Source: an uncultured Lachnospiraceae bacterium
GTDB lineage: Bacteria > Bacillota > Clostridia > Lachnospirales > Lachnospiraceae
Assembly (NCBI GenBank): GCA_947632515.1
Contig: CANRPO010000010.1
Location: forward strand, 32,309 to 96,308
DNA length: 64,000 bases
Direction: 5' to 3'
Position numbers and translations under genes: made by a program. Shown piece by piece: positions 51,331 through 60,809 of this stretch. The notes beneath the pieces were generated by a model. That model saw only the letters and a list, made by a program, of their open reading frames with translations. It did no database searches and was not told where the DNA came from. Within the stretch, counting starts at the first letter, position 1, and the number at the start of each line of letters is the position of its first letter.

Positions 51331-53445
51331 ATGGCGGCAAAGCATGGCAATCTATCAATCAACAGCGATAATATTTTTCCGATCATCAAGAAATGGCTGT
51401 ACTCCGATCACGACATCTTTTTCCGTGAATTGATCTCCAACGGGTGCGACGCGATCACGAAACTGAAAAAGCTGGACATGATGGGCGAGTACGCGCTCCC
51501 GGACGACTACAAGGCGAAGATCCAAGTGATCGTCAACCCCGAGGAGAAAACTCTGAAATTCATCGATAACGGTATCGGCATGACGGCGGACGAGGTGGAG
51601 GAGTACATCAACCAGATCGCTTTCTCCGGCGCCACGGATTTCATTGAGAAGTACAAGGACAAGGCCAACGAGGATCAGATCATCGGGCACTTCGGCTTGG
51701 GATTCTACTCCGCGTTCATGGTGGCGGACGAGGTGCATATCGACACGCTCTCCTACCAGAGCGGCGCGCAGGCTGTGCATTGGGAGTGCGACGGCGGCAC
51801 GGAGTTCGATATGGAGGAAGGCACGAGAACCGAGGTCGGCACGGAGATCACCCTCCACATCAACGAGGACTGCCTGGAGTTCTGCAACGAGTACAAGGCG
51901 AAGGAAGTCATCAAGAAGTACTGTTCTTTCATGCCCACAGAGATCTATCTGTCCAAGGCGAACAGCACCGACACCCAGACCATCAAGGCATCCGAGAAAC
52001 TGGACACAGACGAGGTGGTAGAGGAGATCCCGAAGGAGAAGGAGGAGGACGAGCAGAAGGTAAAGATCAAAAAGCGCCCCGAACTTCTGAACGAGACGCA
52101 GCCCCTCTGGACGAAACACCCCAACGAGTGCACGAGGGAGGAGTATCTGGAGTTCTACCGCAAGGTCTTCCAGGACTACAAGGAGCCTCTCTTCTGGATC
52201 CACTTGAATATGGACTATCCTTTTAACATGAAGGGGATCCTGTACTTCCCGAAGATCAACATGGAGTACGAGTCCATCGAGGGCACGATCAAGCTGTACA
52301 ACAATCAGGTGTTCATTGCGGACAACATCAAGGAGGTCATACCGGAGTTCCTGCTCCTGTTAAAGGGCGTCATCGACTGTCCCGACCTGCCCCTCAACGT
52401 GTCCAGGAGCGCGCTGCAGAACGACGGTTTCGTGCAGAAGATCAGCGAGTATATCACCAAGAAGGTTGCGGACAAGCTCTCCGGCATGTGTAAGACGGAG
52501 AAGGAAGAGTATGAGAAATATTGGGACGACATCAGTCCCTTCATCAAGTTTGGCTGTCTGAAGGATGATAAGTTCTGTGAGAAGATGACAGACTATATCC
52601 TCTTCAAGAATCTGGACGGCGAGTACATGACGCTGCCCGAGTGTCTGGAAGTCAACAGGATCGATCCCGACGAGGTCGGCGAGGGCGAGAGCGCCACGGA
52701 CGAGAACGGCGATAAGGTGGAGGCCGAGGTCGTAGACGAGAACGGAGAGAAGGTGGAGGCCGAGGTCGTAGACGAGAACGGCGAGAGCGTGTCCGATGAG
52801 GATGGCGGCGACGCTGAGAGCGAGGAGAAGAAAGAGAAGGTCATCTACTATGTGACGGATGAGAAACAGCAGAGCCAGTATATCAACATGTTCAAGGCGG
52901 CCAAGATGGACGCGGTGGTGCTCAACCACAACATCGACCAGCCCTTTGTCTCCCAGCTGGAGGCGAAGAACGAGGGCATCAAGTTCCAGAGGATCGACGC
53001 AGACCTGACGGACGTCTTCAGGGCCAAGACCTCCAAGAAGGCAGAGAAGGAGATGGAAGAGCAGGCGGAAGGCATCTCCAAGCTGATGAAGAAGATCCTG
53101 AAAAAGGACGCCATCAAGGTGAAGGTGGAGAAACTGAAGAACAAGAAGATCGCCTCCATGATCACGCTGGCGGAGGAATCCCGCAGAATGCAGGATATGA
53201 TGAAGATGTACTCCATGAACGGCATGGACATGGGGATGTTCGGCAAGGAGGGCGAGACGCTGATCTTAAACGCCAATCATCCGCTGGTGCAGTATGTGTT
53301 AGAGCACCGGGACGGCGACAACGTGAAGATGATCTGCGAGCAGCTCTACGATCTGGCGCTCTTACAGCAGGCGCCGCTTGAGCCGGAGGCGATGACGAAG
53401 TTTGTCGCCAGGAGCAACGACATCATGATGCTGCTGACGAAATGA
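51331..53445 (+). CDS. htpG: Hsp90 chaperone HtpG with acidic repeat insert
   Basis: A 704-residue ATP-dependent chaperone. GHKL ATPase signatures: FFRELISNGCDAITK (Asn of motif I about 35), FIDNGIGMTADEVEEY, GHFGLGFYSAFMVAD. Middle domain: LNVSRSALQNDGF with the catalytic Arg and PLNVSRS context. Between about 450 and 507 an acidic insert contains two tandem 12-residue copies of DENG[DE]KVEAEVV plus a partial third, encoded by 36-bp repeats (52699-52786). Bacterial HtpG normally lacks such an insert. CIRCE control by HrcA is predicted. AAAGGACGTG precedes ATG. Confidence 0.95.
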   Translation: MAAKHGNLSINSDNIFPIIKKWLYSDHDIFFRELISNGCDAITKLKKLDMMGEYALPDDYKAKIQVIVNPEEKTLKFIDNGIGMTADEVEEYINQIAFSGATDFIEKYKDKANEDQIIGHFGLGFYSAFMVADEVHIDTLSYQSGAQAVHWECDGGTEFDMEEGTRTEVGTEITLHINEDCLEFCNEYKAKEVIKKYCSFMPTEIYLSKANSTDTQTIKASEKLDTDEVVEEIPKEKEEDEQKVKIKKRPELLNETQPLWTKHPNECTREEYLEFYRKVFQDYKEPLFWIHLNMDYPFNMKGILYFPKINMEYESIEGTIKLYNNQVFIADNIKEVIPEFLLLLKGVIDCPDLPLNVSRSALQNDGFVQKISEYITKKVADKLSGMCKTEKEEYEKYWDDISPFIKFGCLKDDKFCEKMTDYILFKNLDGEYMTLPECLEVNRIDPDEVGEGESATDENGDKVEAEVVDENGEKVEAEVVDENGESVSDEDGGDAESEEKKEKVIYYVTDEKQQSQYINMFKAAKMDAVVLNHNIDQPFVSQLEAKNEGIKFQRIDADLTDVFRAKTSKKAEKEMEEQAEGISKLMKKILKKDAIKVKVEKLKNKKIASMITLAEESRRMQDMMKMYSMNGMDMGMFGKEGETLILNANHPLVQYVLEHRDGDNVKMICEQLYDLALLQQAPLEPEAMTKFVARSNDIMMLLTK

Positions 53446-53458
53446 GAATGCGCAAATA

Positions 53459-53503
53459 TTATGTAAACCTATTGCGCGCTGAACGCAGGAAAGTTATGTA
53501 AAC
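53459..53503 (-). repeat. Two GTTTACATAA copies after htpG
   Basis: TTATGTAAAC at 53459-53468 and 53494-53503 (35 bp apart, same orientation). The first lies in the loop of a hairpin TGCGCAA...TTGCGCG. They sit just before the bidirectional terminator, a position typical of dispersed uptake-type motifs. Confidence 0.85.
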
Positions 53504-53507
53504 TAAC

Positions 53508-53548
53508 AAAGACCGACATTCCTCTTACAGGAGGGAGTGCCGGTCTTT
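53508..53548. terminator. Bidirectional terminator between htpG and the converging gene
   Basis: AAAGACCGACATTCCTC (53508-53524) pairs with GAGGGAGTGCCGGTCTTT (53531-53548) with small mismatches; it serves htpG and the minus-strand gene ending at 53585. Confidence 0.8.
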
Positions 53549-53584
53549 GCCGCGTTTTCCCGGTCTGTCGGACTGCGCGCCGCA

Positions 53585-54850
53585 TCAGCCCGGCTCCGCG
53601 ATCCGGCTGACGCCCACGTAGATCTCCGAGATCTTATACCAGGTGGGATAATCTATGATGCCCGTCTGAGGCAGATTGAAGATGCCCTGGAAGGTGCGGA
53701 CGGCATCGGCGGTCCGCGGGCCGTAGATGCCGTCCGCGGTGATCGTCGGGATCGCGGGGTAGTTCTGGGCGATGCGTCTCAGCTGCTGCTGGATCTGCAA
53801 AACCTTGTCGCCGGACGCGCCGGTGCCGAGATTGTAGCCCGGCCAAGAGGAGGGCACGCCCGACACGGCGGTGGCGGTGTTGATGTACATATCGCTGCCG
53901 TAGTAGTAACGGATGATCTCGATGGGCGTGTAACCCTCGTCGCCCAGATACTTGGAACCCCATTGACTCAAGCCGTTGCAAGTCACGTTCTGACCGTCGC
54001 AGTAGGAGGTAAAGATCGGTTGGCGCACGCCGGGACGGGAAAGGTAGTTGGCGAAGATGGTGTCCACCAATCGGTCGATGTTGCTGTAAATATTTCTTCC
54101 ATATATCCATTTCTGGTCATAAGCGGTGGAGGAGGTGATCGTGAAGTTGTAGCCCTTGTTTCTGTACCACTCCGTGTAGACGCGGTTCAGCGTGAAGGAC
54201 ATGATGGCCAGAGTGTTGGCGTAGATGGCGCTCTCGGGCCACGTGGCGTATATTTCCGAGGAGACGACATTTTTGATGTAATCCGTGTAGCGGACGTAGT
54301 AGTTGGGAGCGCCCGCGTCGGTGGGTACACCGTCATGCACTACGATGTATTCGGGGATGACGACACGGCTCAGTACGATCTCTCCTGATTCGTCGATCGG
54401 TTTGATCTCATCCTCCGGAATCTTGGGCGGATAGTCGCCGTAGAGCGTATGGTCGGGTATTGTGATATTCTCGTCGTTTCCCTGCTCCAATTCCGTGGGG
54501 ACCATCTCGATGTTCTGCAGGGCGGTCACATCGGGCAGCACTTCCACGCCCGATACGGTGACGGGCTCATAGCCCGGCGCGGTGACGCTCAGCGTGTATT
54601 CTGAGTAGGGCATGGGGGAGTTGGGCGTTTGACTGTAGGAGAGCGGCGGCGCATCGAGGGAGACGACATCCGTCTGCCCGGAGGAATCCGTGGTCAGCGT
54701 CTCTAAGGTATTGTTCGGATCCCCGGTGTAGGAGATGGTTATATTGGCGTTTTGGATCGGGATCAGTCCGATGTTTGCGGTGACGTTTACCTGCAGTCTG
54801 CCCTGCGATTCGTCCTCCGACTGCATACTTTTTAGGATTGGCTCTTCCAT
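53585..54850 (-). CDS. Spore cortex-lytic-type protein with SpoIID-like and peptidoglycan-binding domains
   Basis: A 421-residue protein. The N-terminal ~150 residues are beta-rich (carboxypeptidase-like repeat: NITISYTGDPN, YTLSVTAPGYEPVTVSG). The middle contains VSSEIYATWPESAIYANTLA, CNGLSQWGSKYLGDEGYT and EIIRYYYGSDM, resembling the SpoIID/LytB fold of peptidoglycan-modifying sporulation proteins. The C-terminus (about 345-405) is a peptidoglycan-binding domain: GDKVLQIQQQLRRIAQNYP and DGIYGPRTADAVRTFQ. No signal peptide is seen, so it may act from the mother cell. Annotated relatives are called spore cortex-lytic proteins. The catalytic residue assignment is uncertain. Confidence 0.75.
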   Translation of the reverse strand: MEEPILKSMQSEDESQGRLQVNVTANIGLIPIQNANITISYTGDPNNTLETLTTDSSGQTDVVSLDAPPLSYSQTPNSPMPYSEYTLSVTAPGYEPVTVSGVEVLPDVTALQNIEMVPTELEQGNDENITIPDHTLYGDYPPKIPEDEIKPIDESGEIVLSRVVIPEYIVVHDGVPTDAGAPNYYVRYTDYIKNVVSSEIYATWPESAIYANTLAIMSFTLNRVYTEWYRNKGYNFTITSSTAYDQKWIYGRNIYSNIDRLVDTIFANYLSRPGVRQPIFTSYCDGQNVTCNGLSQWGSKYLGDEGYTPIEIIRYYYGSDMYINTATAVSGVPSSWPGYNLGTGASGDKVLQIQQQLRRIAQNYPAIPTITADGIYGPRTADAVRTFQGIFNLPQTGIIDYPTWYKISEIYVGVSRIAEPG

Positions 54851-54959
54851 GTAAAACCTCGCGGTATTATCTTCTTAATAGGATATGCGAAAAAACCGCG
54901 CGCGTTACTGACAGGAATGCGGCGAATCCGAGGCGGAAATCTGACGCCGGTTTTTGCAG

Positions 54960-54989
54960 TTGCGTTCACTGCCATAAAAATGGTATAAT
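54960..54989 (+). promoter_or_regulatory. Promoter of the DUF5717 cluster
   Basis: TTGCGT (54960-54965), 18-bp spacer, TATAAT (54984-54989), 33 bp before the GTG start. Confidence 0.6.
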
Positions 54990-55022
54990 TCTAATAACTA
55001 TGTAGAAAGGCAAATCGTTAGC

Positions 55023-58000
55023 GTGAGACAGGCGGTCGAAGAGATCTTGAACGGAAAATTTCATGATGGCGGCGGCGCTTTGGACTTTTCATGCGGGCGC
55101 ATCGAACTGTCGCTCTGTGCCGACACGGCGGCGGAGGGATCGTTCGCGGTTTACGGGCCGGAAGGGCATGCGGCGGAGGGATGGGTGACGTCTACGGACC
55201 TTCGCATGGAGTGTCTGACGCAGACTTTCGGCGGCAATCAGGACGAGATCCGCTATCGGTTTGACGCCCACGGCATGGAGGAAGGGGAGACAGTCAAGGG
55301 AGCCTTCAACATCATCTCCAACCAAGGGGAATACTATCTGCCTTTTGCCGTGACGGTCACGGCCGAGACGGTCACATCCGGCATGGGCGAGATCAAGAAT
55401 CTGTTTCACTTCACCAATCTGGCCAAGAGCAGCTGGGACGAGGCGGTCAGGCTGTTCTATTCCGACGGGTTTTCAAGTGTGTTCAAGGGGAATGACAGGC
55501 AGCACTATGCCGCGTACAGAGGGCTTTCCGCAGTCAAGGGAAACGAGCATAATGTAGAGGAATTCCTGCTTGAGATCAACAAGAAGAAGCCTGTGGAATA
55601 CATACCTGAGGAGACGGAGATCAGGATAGAAGACCCGTCGGAGACAACGCGCTATGCGCTGGTGATCAACCGAAACGGGTGGGGTTACACGCGCCTGGAG
55701 GTGGAGACGGAGGGCGCTTTCCTCCGCGTGGAGGAGAGAGTCGTGTCCGACGCCTCTTTTCTGGGGAATATCTACAGAGTTTACTACTACGTAGAGTACG
55801 AAAAGCTGCACGCGGGCAACAATTACGGCTGCCTTCTGCTGATCAGAGAGAATGAGACGATCCGCGTGCCCGTCACGGTCGTTCTCCACAAGACTGCCGG
55901 ACGTGCGCTGGGTATCCGCAGGGAGAAGGGGCGTCTCACCGTGCAGATGATGGAATATTATCAGGCGTTTCGCTTAAAGAAGATCAGCACGAAGACATGG
56001 ATGACTGAGACGAACCGAATCCTGAACCGTCTGTCGGAACTGGACGACAAGGACATCACATACAAGCTGTTCCAGGCGCAGCTCCTGTTGACGGAGGAGC
56101 GGTACAACGAGGCCAAGTGGCTGATCGAAAAGCAGGCCGAGCGGGTGCTTGGAAGACAGCAGGAATTTCCGGAATTGTGGTGCTACTATCTGTATCTCAC
56201 CACACTGTACAGCAAGGACTACCGCTATGTGGACGAGGCGGCCGAGGAGGTGCGGGAGGTCTATGAGCGCAACAGGGGCAACTGGCGGATCGCGTGGCTG
56301 CTCTTATACTTGTCCGAGGAATATGTAAAAAATCCCGCCCGCAGATGGGAACTGTTGGAAGAACTGTTCCGCTGCCGCTGTACCTCGCCGGTGATTTACA
56401 TCGAGGCATGGCATATTCTCTCCATGAATCCCGCCATGCTGTTGAAACTGGACGTCTTCGAGCAGCAGATTTTGCAATATGCGATCAAAAACGACCTCAT
56501 GAAGGAAGAGATCGCCTTACAGACCGTCTATCTGGCGCAGAAACAGAAAAATTACTCGGACAGCGTTTTTCGCATTCTGACAGGCTGCTATGAGAAGAGG
56601 CCGCAGAATGAGATCCTCCATGCGATCTGCACACTGCTGATCAAGGGAAACCGCTATGGCGAGGCGTATTTCGAGTGGTATCGCGCCGGGGTGGAGCAGA
56701 ATCTTCGAATCACCAGACTCTATGAATATTACATCATGTCCGTGCCGAGGCGGGAAGATCTGACGCTGCCCAAGATCGTACTGATGTATTTCGCCTATCA
56801 GAGCGATCTGCACTATGAGATCACGGCGTATCTGTACGCCTATGTGTACCGGCACAGGGAGGAGATGCCGGATATTTATGTAAACTATACTGCCGCCATG
56901 GAGCGCTTTGTGACGGAGCAGCTGATGCGGGGCAGGATCAACAGGGATCTGGCCTATCTGTACCAAAACCTGATCAGCCTGCCGATGGTTGACGAGGAGA
57001 GCGCCGCAAAACTTGTGTCCCTGCTCTTTATGAAGGAAGTACATGTGGAGTCCGAGCGGGTCAGGGAAGCCATTCTCATCTATCCGTACGGTGTGGGAGA
57101 GGAAGTGTATCCCGTCGTGTCGGGGCGGGTGCAGTTCCCTGTTTATCACAGGGAATGCAAGCTCCTTTTCGGCGACGGGGAGGGAAACCGCTACACGGCC
57201 GGCGTGAAGTTTCAGACGGAGGCGTTTCTTGAGCCGTCCAAGCTGGCGCATATGATCGATCCGTTTGTGCGGGATGATCCCGGCTATGCCGTCTATGTGT
57301 GTTTTGAGCGTCAGAATGCACTCAGGGTGCAGGAGGATAACGTCGATCTTTTCGCATTGCTCGCAAAGTCGGAGCGGATCGACGAGAACATGAAACGTCG
57401 GATCCGCATGATGCTGGTGCACTTTTACTATGAGAAGGACAGAATGCGGGAGCTGGACGACTATCTTTTGGAGTTAAAGCCGGAGGACGTGGCGCGGAAG
57501 GACCGCAAGGAGGTCATTCGGTATATGATCGTGCGCGGCATGTACAGGGAGGCGTACGGCTGGATCCGGCGATATGGGCCTTACGGCGTGGACGCCAAGG
57601 TACTCGTCAAGCTGTGCAGCCGCCTGTTGGATGAGGAAGCGTCCGGGGAAGATCCCGTCATGACCGCCGCGCTCTGGTATGTGGTCAGAAAGGGAAAGTA
57701 CGACGAGAATGTGCTGAACTATCTGCTCCGCTTTTTTGCGGGCAGCGTGAAGGATATGCGGGACGTCTGGAAGATCGCCAAGGATTTCGGCATGGACACC
57801 CGCGATCTGTGTGAGCGTATGATCGTGCAGATGCTCTACACGGGAGCGTATGTGGGAGAGAAGGCGGAGATTTTCGGCATATACTGCAGATCCGGCGGCA
57901 GCGAGACGCTGATGGCGGCTTTCTCGTCACAGTGCTGTTATGATTACGCCATAGGCGGACAGATCATGGAACCGTATATCTTCCGCTGCGTCATGCAGCT

Positions 58001-58586
58001 GTACAGGGACGAGGTTCCGGTCCACATGGTATGCAAGATCGCTTTTCTGCAGTACTACGCGGAGAACAGGCAGGAGCAGGACGAGGCGGTCAGAAAGATC
58101 TGCTGCGCGTTCCTGAAGGATCTCTCCGAAGCGGGTATCGTGCTCCCCGTCTACAAAGAATATATCGGCTATATCCCGCAGATGGACGAGTATCAGGATA
58201 AGACGATCATCGAGTACCGCACGAAACCGGGGCGCCGGGCCGTCATACACTACGTGATCCGGTGCGAGGAAGGCGAGAAAGAAGAATACCGCAAGGAAGA
58301 GATGCGGGATATGTTCGGCGGGATCTGCGTCAAGGAGTTCGTTCTGTTTTTCGGAGAGAGGCTGCAGTATTATGTCACGGAGGAATCGGAAGGCGCAGAG
58401 CGGCTGACCAAGAGCGGCGCGGTCAACAAGAGCGACATCGGGCAGGACAATTTCGAGAGCCGTTTTTCCGTGCTCAACGACATCATGATCGGATTGACAC
58501 TGCACGATTACGACACGGTGGACGGCCTTTTGCGGGAGTACTACAGAAAAGATTACATGGCGGATAAACTATTTCAGATGCGCTAG
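55023..58586 (+). CDS. DUF5717 family protein (1187 residues), function unknown
   Basis: A very large cytoplasmic-looking protein. N-terminal ~300 residues are beta-rich with two Ig-like modules (YALVINRNGWGYTRLEVET; YVEYEKLHAGNNYGCLLLI). From about 310 the protein is helical with TPR-like pairs (WLIEKQAERVLGRQQEFPEL; EEYVKNPARRWELLEELF; GNRYGEAYFEWYRAG). The last part has IIEYRTKPGRRAVIHYVI and ends LREYYRKDYMADKLFQM. No signal peptide, helix or catalytic motif is seen; a scaffold role is likely. I match it from memory to DUF5717. GTG start; GAAAGG is upstream. It contains one GTTTACATAA copy (56876-56885). The next gene begins 8 bp later. Confidence 0.82.
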   Translation: MRQAVEEILNGKFHDGGGALDFSCGRIELSLCADTAAEGSFAVYGPEGHAAEGWVTSTDLRMECLTQTFGGNQDEIRYRFDAHGMEEGETVKGAFNIISNQGEYYLPFAVTVTAETVTSGMGEIKNLFHFTNLAKSSWDEAVRLFYSDGFSSVFKGNDRQHYAAYRGLSAVKGNEHNVEEFLLEINKKKPVEYIPEETEIRIEDPSETTRYALVINRNGWGYTRLEVETEGAFLRVEERVVSDASFLGNIYRVYYYVEYEKLHAGNNYGCLLLIRENETIRVPVTVVLHKTAGRALGIRREKGRLTVQMMEYYQAFRLKKISTKTWMTETNRILNRLSELDDKDITYKLFQAQLLLTEERYNEAKWLIEKQAERVLGRQQEFPELWCYYLYLTTLYSKDYRYVDEAAEEVREVYERNRGNWRIAWLLLYLSEEYVKNPARRWELLEELFRCRCTSPVIYIEAWHILSMNPAMLLKLDVFEQQILQYAIKNDLMKEEIALQTVYLAQKQKNYSDSVFRILTGCYEKRPQNEILHAICTLLIKGNRYGEAYFEWYRAGVEQNLRITRLYEYYIMSVPRREDLTLPKIVLMYFAYQSDLHYEITAYLYAYVYRHREEMPDIYVNYTAAMERFVTEQLMRGRINRDLAYLYQNLISLPMVDEESAAKLVSLLFMKEVHVESERVREAILIYPYGVGEEVYPVVSGRVQFPVYHRECKLLFGDGEGNRYTAGVKFQTEAFLEPSKLAHMIDPFVRDDPGYAVYVCFERQNALRVQEDNVDLFALLAKSERIDENMKRRIRMMLVHFYYEKDRMRELDDYLLELKPEDVARKDRKEVIRYMIVRGMYREAYGWIRRYGPYGVDAKVLVKLCSRLLDEEASGEDPVMTAALWYVVRKGKYDENVLNYLLRFFAGSVKDMRDVWKIAKDFGMDTRDLCERMIVQMLYTGAYVGEKAEIFGIYCRSGGSETLMAAFSSQCCYDYAIGGQIMEPYIFRCVMQLYRDEVPVHMVCKIAFLQYYAENRQEQDEAVRKICCAFLKDLSEAGIVLPVYKEYIGYIPQMDEYQDKTIIEYRTKPGRRAVIHYVIRCEEGEKEEYRKEEMRDMFGGICVKEFVLFFGERLQYYVTEESEGAERLTKSGAVNKSDIGQDNFESRFSVLNDIMIGLTLHDYDTVDGLLREYYRKDYMADKLFQMR
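56876..56885 (-). repeat. GTTTACATAA copy inside the DUF5717 gene
   Basis: TTATGTAAAC on the plus strand, read as Y-V-N in frame (TAT GTA AAC). Confidence 0.8.
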
Positions 58587-58594
58587 GAGCGGGC

Positions 58595-59902
58595 ATGTTT
58601 TTAGAGCGGAAAGAGAAGGGCAAACTGCATACGGGAAGCGTGCTGGTCGGCTACGATCTGGGGGAGCGCTACTCCCAGATCAGTTACTGCATCTACGGAC
58701 AGGAGGATGTGGAAACAGTCGCCACGGTGGTTGGGACAAGGCAGTATAACATTCCTACAATGTTATGTAAACGAGAAGGGGTCAACCAGTGGTTCTACGG
58801 CAAGGACGCCGTGAAGAACGCGGACGAGGAAGGTATGATTCCTGTTGAGGGTCTTCTGTCGCTTTCCAAGAAGGGCGAGCCGGTGGAACTGGACGGAGAA
58901 TCCTACGATCCGGTGGCGCTCCTGACGCTCTTTCTCAAACGCAGTCTGGCGCTGATGAGCTTTATCGCCACGGCGGACAAGATCGACGCCATCATGTTTA
59001 CGCTGGACGAGCCGGACGACAGGATGGTGGAGGTATTGTCGCAGGTGTCGGCGAACCTTGGCCTGAAGACGAAACGCGTCTTTTTCCAGAGTCACACGGA
59101 AAGCTTTTACTACTTTATGCTGCACCAGCCGCCGGAGCTGTGGAGCTATCAGGTGGTCGCGTGCGAGCATGACGGCAGACGTCTCAAAACTTACCGTATG
59201 GAGTGCAACAGGCGGACGACGCCCATCGTCGTATTGATCGAGGAGCAGACTTATGAGACGCTGGTGATACCTGCGGAGACGGAGGAGGAGCAGATCAGAA
59301 AGGACGCGGGCCGCGTGGCTGACGAGCGGTTCCTCGGTATTCTCAAAGACATGTGCGAGGGCAGGATCGTCTCGTCCGCGTATCTTTTAGGAGATGGTTT
59401 CCGATCCGAATGGAATAAGGAATCCTTGAAATTTCTATGCCATAATAGGAGAGTTTTTCAGGGAAATAATCTTTTCAGCAGAGGAGCATGCTACGGCCTG
59501 CAGGAGAAACTGGCGCCGAGCGAAGTGGGGACAAAACACGTTTTCCTGGGCAGGGACAAACTGAAATCCAATATCGGCATGAATGTTCTGCGTCAGGGCA
59601 GGGAATCCTACTATGCGCTTCTGGATGCCGGAGAGAACTGGTATGAGGCCGTCAGGGAATGCGAATTCCTGCTGGGGGAGGATAAGGAGCTGGCCTTTGT
59701 GATCACGCCCCTTACAGGAAAGAATGTTGAGACGAAAGTGATGCGCCTGACGGACACGGGCGGCGGCGCTCCTTTTACCAGATACCGTCTGCACATGGCC
59801 ATGAGCGCGCCTGAGACGGTGCGCGTCAGCGTGACGGATCTGGGATTCGGCGACTTGTTTCCTTCCGGAGGACAGGTGTGGGAAGAGAGCTTTGCATTGT
59901 AA
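58595..59902 (+). CDS. DUF5716 family protein, actin/Hsp70-like fold
   Basis: A 435-residue protein. VLVGYDLGERYSQISYC (about residues 16-32) looks like the phosphate-1 loop of the actin/Hsp70 ATPase superfamily. IPTMLCKREG and FYGKDAVKNA follow as in Hsp70 (IPS.V and vG..A), and SSAYLLGDGFRSEW (about 264-277) resembles the adenosine motif. The C-terminal third is beta-rich (VMRLTDTGGGAPFTRYRLHM), like a substrate or lid domain. It is probably an Hsp70-like ATPase or pseudo-ATPase. A GTTTACATAA copy (58763-58772) lies near the start. It belongs with the DUF5717 gene (8 bp gap). Confidence 0.8.
   Translation: MFLERKEKGKLHTGSVLVGYDLGERYSQISYCIYGQEDVETVATVVGTRQYNIPTMLCKREGVNQWFYGKDAVKNADEEGMIPVEGLLSLSKKGEPVELDGESYDPVALLTLFLKRSLALMSFIATADKIDAIMFTLDEPDDRMVEVLSQVSANLGLKTKRVFFQSHTESFYYFMLHQPPELWSYQVVACEHDGRRLKTYRMECNRRTTPIVVLIEEQTYETLVIPAETEEEQIRKDAGRVADERFLGILKDMCEGRIVSSAYLLGDGFRSEWNKESLKFLCHNRRVFQGNNLFSRGACYGLQEKLAPSEVGTKHVFLGRDKLKSNIGMNVLRQGRESYYALLDAGENWYEAVRECEFLLGEDKELAFVITPLTGKNVETKVMRLTDTGGGAPFTRYRLHMAMSAPETVRVSVTDLGFGDLFPSGGQVWEESFAL
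58763..58772 (-). repeat. GTTTACATAA copy inside the DUF5716 gene
   Basis: TTATGTAAAC on the plus strand, read as L-C-K-R in frame; the TTA Leu codon is rare in this region. Confidence 0.8.
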
Positions 59903-59923
59903 TACGGAGGATAAATCTGGCAG

Positions 59924-60769
59924 ATGAGTCGGATCATTCTTGGGACAGGCAGCTATGCCAATGTCCCATACCATATGGAAAAATTTTATGTAAACCTATA
60001 TTCGGCGGAAGAACTGTGTTATCTTCTGGTGGAGAAGGCGGAACTGCTGGATCGGGACGTCATGCAGCGTGAGCTTGTGGCATGGCTGGACGAGGAGTGC
60101 GGTCTGGACCGGCTGGCGCATACCCTCTACGCGCTGATGAATCAGAATGGTTCGGCGGCGGCCTTTGTGGGAACGATCTTAGAGTATGTGAATCTTTATC
60201 CGGCCGAAGTCGTGGCGCAGACGGAGCAGACCATCCGCGACAATGAGGGCTTAAACCCTGACCGGCGGGGCAAGGCCAAGGCAGACTACATGCTGCAGAA
60301 TGGCAAATACTATACGGCGCTGGCACAGTACCACAGTCTGCTGGCACAGCTTTCTGACACGGATACGGCGCTGCGGGCCGGGATCATGCACAATATGGGT
60401 GTGGCGTGCGCGCAACTGTTTCTGTTTGGGCGTGCGGCGGAGTATTTCATGCAGGCATATGAGACCGACGCGGCGCAGGAGAGTTTGGAGCTGTATCTTA
60501 CGTCGCTGCGCATGCAGTATGAGGACAGGGACTATATCGCCTACATCGCGGATCATCCGGAATACCACGACGCGTCCCTGAGAGTGGAGCGGCAGATGGA
60601 GCGGGCCTACGGGCAGTTTGAAGGCACGGACGAGAACAGGATGCTTTTTACTCTGCAGGTGCTCAAGGAGGAAGGCAACGGCACGGCGGGAGTGAGCGCG
60701 GAGTATTATCAGGAGATCGAAAAGCTGACGGCGGGGTTGAAGGAAACGTATCGGAGCATGTATCATTGA
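59924..60769 (+). CDS. TPR-like helical protein of the DUF5717/DUF5716 cluster
   Basis: A 281-residue helical protein. Tandem helix pairs such as YMLQNGKYYTALAQYHSLLA and NMGVACAQLFLFGRAAEYF (about 127-190) look like TPR repeats. The start MSRIILGTGSYANVPYHMEKF precedes a GTTTACATAA copy (59986-59995, read Y-V-N). No catalytic motifs. A co-chaperone or adaptor role for the Hsp70-like neighbour is possible, but inferred only from context. Confidence 0.75.
   Translation: MSRIILGTGSYANVPYHMEKFYVNLYSAEELCYLLVEKAELLDRDVMQRELVAWLDEECGLDRLAHTLYALMNQNGSAAAFVGTILEYVNLYPAEVVAQTEQTIRDNEGLNPDRRGKAKADYMLQNGKYYTALAQYHSLLAQLSDTDTALRAGIMHNMGVACAQLFLFGRAAEYFMQAYETDAAQESLELYLTSLRMQYEDRDYIAYIADHPEYHDASLRVERQMERAYGQFEGTDENRMLFTLQVLKEEGNGTAGVSAEYYQEIEKLTAGLKETYRSMYH
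59986..59995 (-). repeat. GTTTACATAA copy inside the TPR-like gene
   Basis: TTATGTAAAC on the plus strand, read as Y-V-N in frame (TAT GTA AAC), the same reading as the copy at 56876. Confidence 0.8.
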
Positions 60770-60809
60770 TAGGTACAGGGAACTGTATCATTTTGGAGCG
60801 GAGAAGAAA

